This document shows, one piece after another, positions 63,392 through 64,000 of a DNA stretch of 64,000 nucleotides. This stretch comes from an uncultured Pelagibacteraceae bacterium (GTDB lineage Bacteria; Pseudomonadota; Alphaproteobacteria; Pelagibacterales; Pelagibacteraceae). The position numbers were made by a program, and so were the translations under genes. The stretch spans positions 185,803 through 249,802 of the forward strand of contig CACDEB010000001.1 of the NCBI GenBank assembly GCA_902551755.1. Direction: 5' to 3'. Below the pieces are notes generated by a model, which was not told the origin of the DNA, made no database searches, and saw only the letters and a list, made by a program, of their open reading frames with translations. The first letter of the stretch is position 1. Each line of letters begins with the position of its first letter.

Positions 63392-64000
63392 ATGAAAATT
63401 TGCTTATTTGGAAAAAACTTAACGAACTTAATTTTATCTCAAGTTTTAATTAAAAAAGGGATATCAGTTCATCTGTACCATCAAAAAAAAAATAAGTTAG
63501 CAAAAATTAACTATAACAGGACTATTGGATTATCTTTTGAAAATATTAAGTTTTTGAAAAAGTACGACTTAGATGTTGAAAAAATTGGTCAAAAAATAAG
63601 TAAAATTTTCCTTTATAAAAACGACTCCAAAGAAACTTTTTTAAAGTTTGATAATAAAAATTCGCTTTTCTTTATAGTGAAAAATCACCTTTTATTTGAC
63701 AGTGTTTATAAAAAATTAAAGAAAAGAAAAGATTTCAAAGAAAGCAATATCAAAAAGGATTCTGATTACTTAAAATTATTAAAGAAAAAAGATTTTCAAT
63801 TTTTTGTTAATTCAGAAACAAATAACATTATTAATAAAAAATTCTTTTTTCAAAACATAAAAAAAGATTACAAAAGCACATCCTATATTTCTGTGATTGA
63901 TCATCAAAAATTAAAAAATAATACATCAGTTCAGATTTTTACAAAAAGGGGCCCCTTAGCTTTCTTACCAATTTCTAATTCGAAAACTTCCTTAGTTTAT
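63392..64000 (+). CDS. UbiH/UbiF-like FAD hydroxylase, 5' part, runs off window
   Basis: Open frame from ATG 63392: MKICLFGKNLTNLILSQVLIKKGISVHLY...IFTKRGPLAFLPISNSKTSLVY; the GPLAFLP motif is UbiH-like. Confidence 0.6.
   Translation, partial: MKICLFGKNLTNLILSQVLIKKGISVHLYHQKKNKLAKINYNRTIGLSFENIKFLKKYDLDVEKIGQKISKIFLYKNDSKETFLKFDNKNSLFFIVKNHLLFDSVYKKLKKRKDFKESNIKKDSDYLKLLKKKDFQFFVNSETNNIINKKFFFQNIKKDYKSTSYISVIDHQKLKNNTSVQIFTKRGPLAFLPISNSKTSLVY

Noticed and set aside
1-64000. CRISPR arrays, tRNA/rRNA genes, IS elements, prophage
   Set aside because: No regularly spaced repeats, tRNA-like cloverleaf regions, transposase/integrase or phage proteins were recognised; gaps are too short for most such features.

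Overview
AT-rich, very gene-dense alphaproteobacterial window, most like the SAR11/Pelagibacterales clade (inferred from codon and base bias, small proteins, gene order and streamlining; no database search was run). Nearly all of it is core genome. Left part: a shrunken alphaproteobacterial super-operon (pnp-rpsO-rbfA-infB-nusA-metK-lnt-ybeY-phoH-miaB-fur-tsaB ... nfuA-trpS-murJ | maeB). Middle: rsmI/LpoA-like, rdgB | grpE-dnaK-dnaJ-small membrane protein-dapB-nth-pfkB kinase, a porin, and leuS-lptE-holA. Right part: the origin-proximal block parB-parA-rsmG-mnmG, mnmE, two tandem SPINDLY-type glycosyltransferases, rho-hemJ-hemH-hemE, a 279-bp non-coding gap, then ppsR-maf-aroE-coaE-dnaQ, secB, fxsA, Tim44, Smr, hslUV, the his genes, lolA, ftsK and a partial ubiH-like gene. 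No tRNA, rRNA, CRISPR array or mobile element was recognised. Most notable: (1) the hemE/ppsR gap at 49365-49643 as likely oriC, with repeated TTATACAT and DnaA-box-like sites; (2) a perfect parS site inside rsmG; (3) an unlisted 35-aa ArfA-like ribosome-rescue ORF at 28282-28389; (4) a UUCG-capped intrinsic terminator touching the nusA ribosome-binding site, suggesting NusA autoregulation; (5) an inverted duplication of leader plus start codon between the porin and DUF3576 genes; (6) tandem GT41 genes inserted between mnmE and rho; (7) near-universal overlap of convergent stop codons. I found no clearly new multi-gene system; the best candidates for undescribed biology are the minimal ArfA, the nusA leader element and the GT41 pair.
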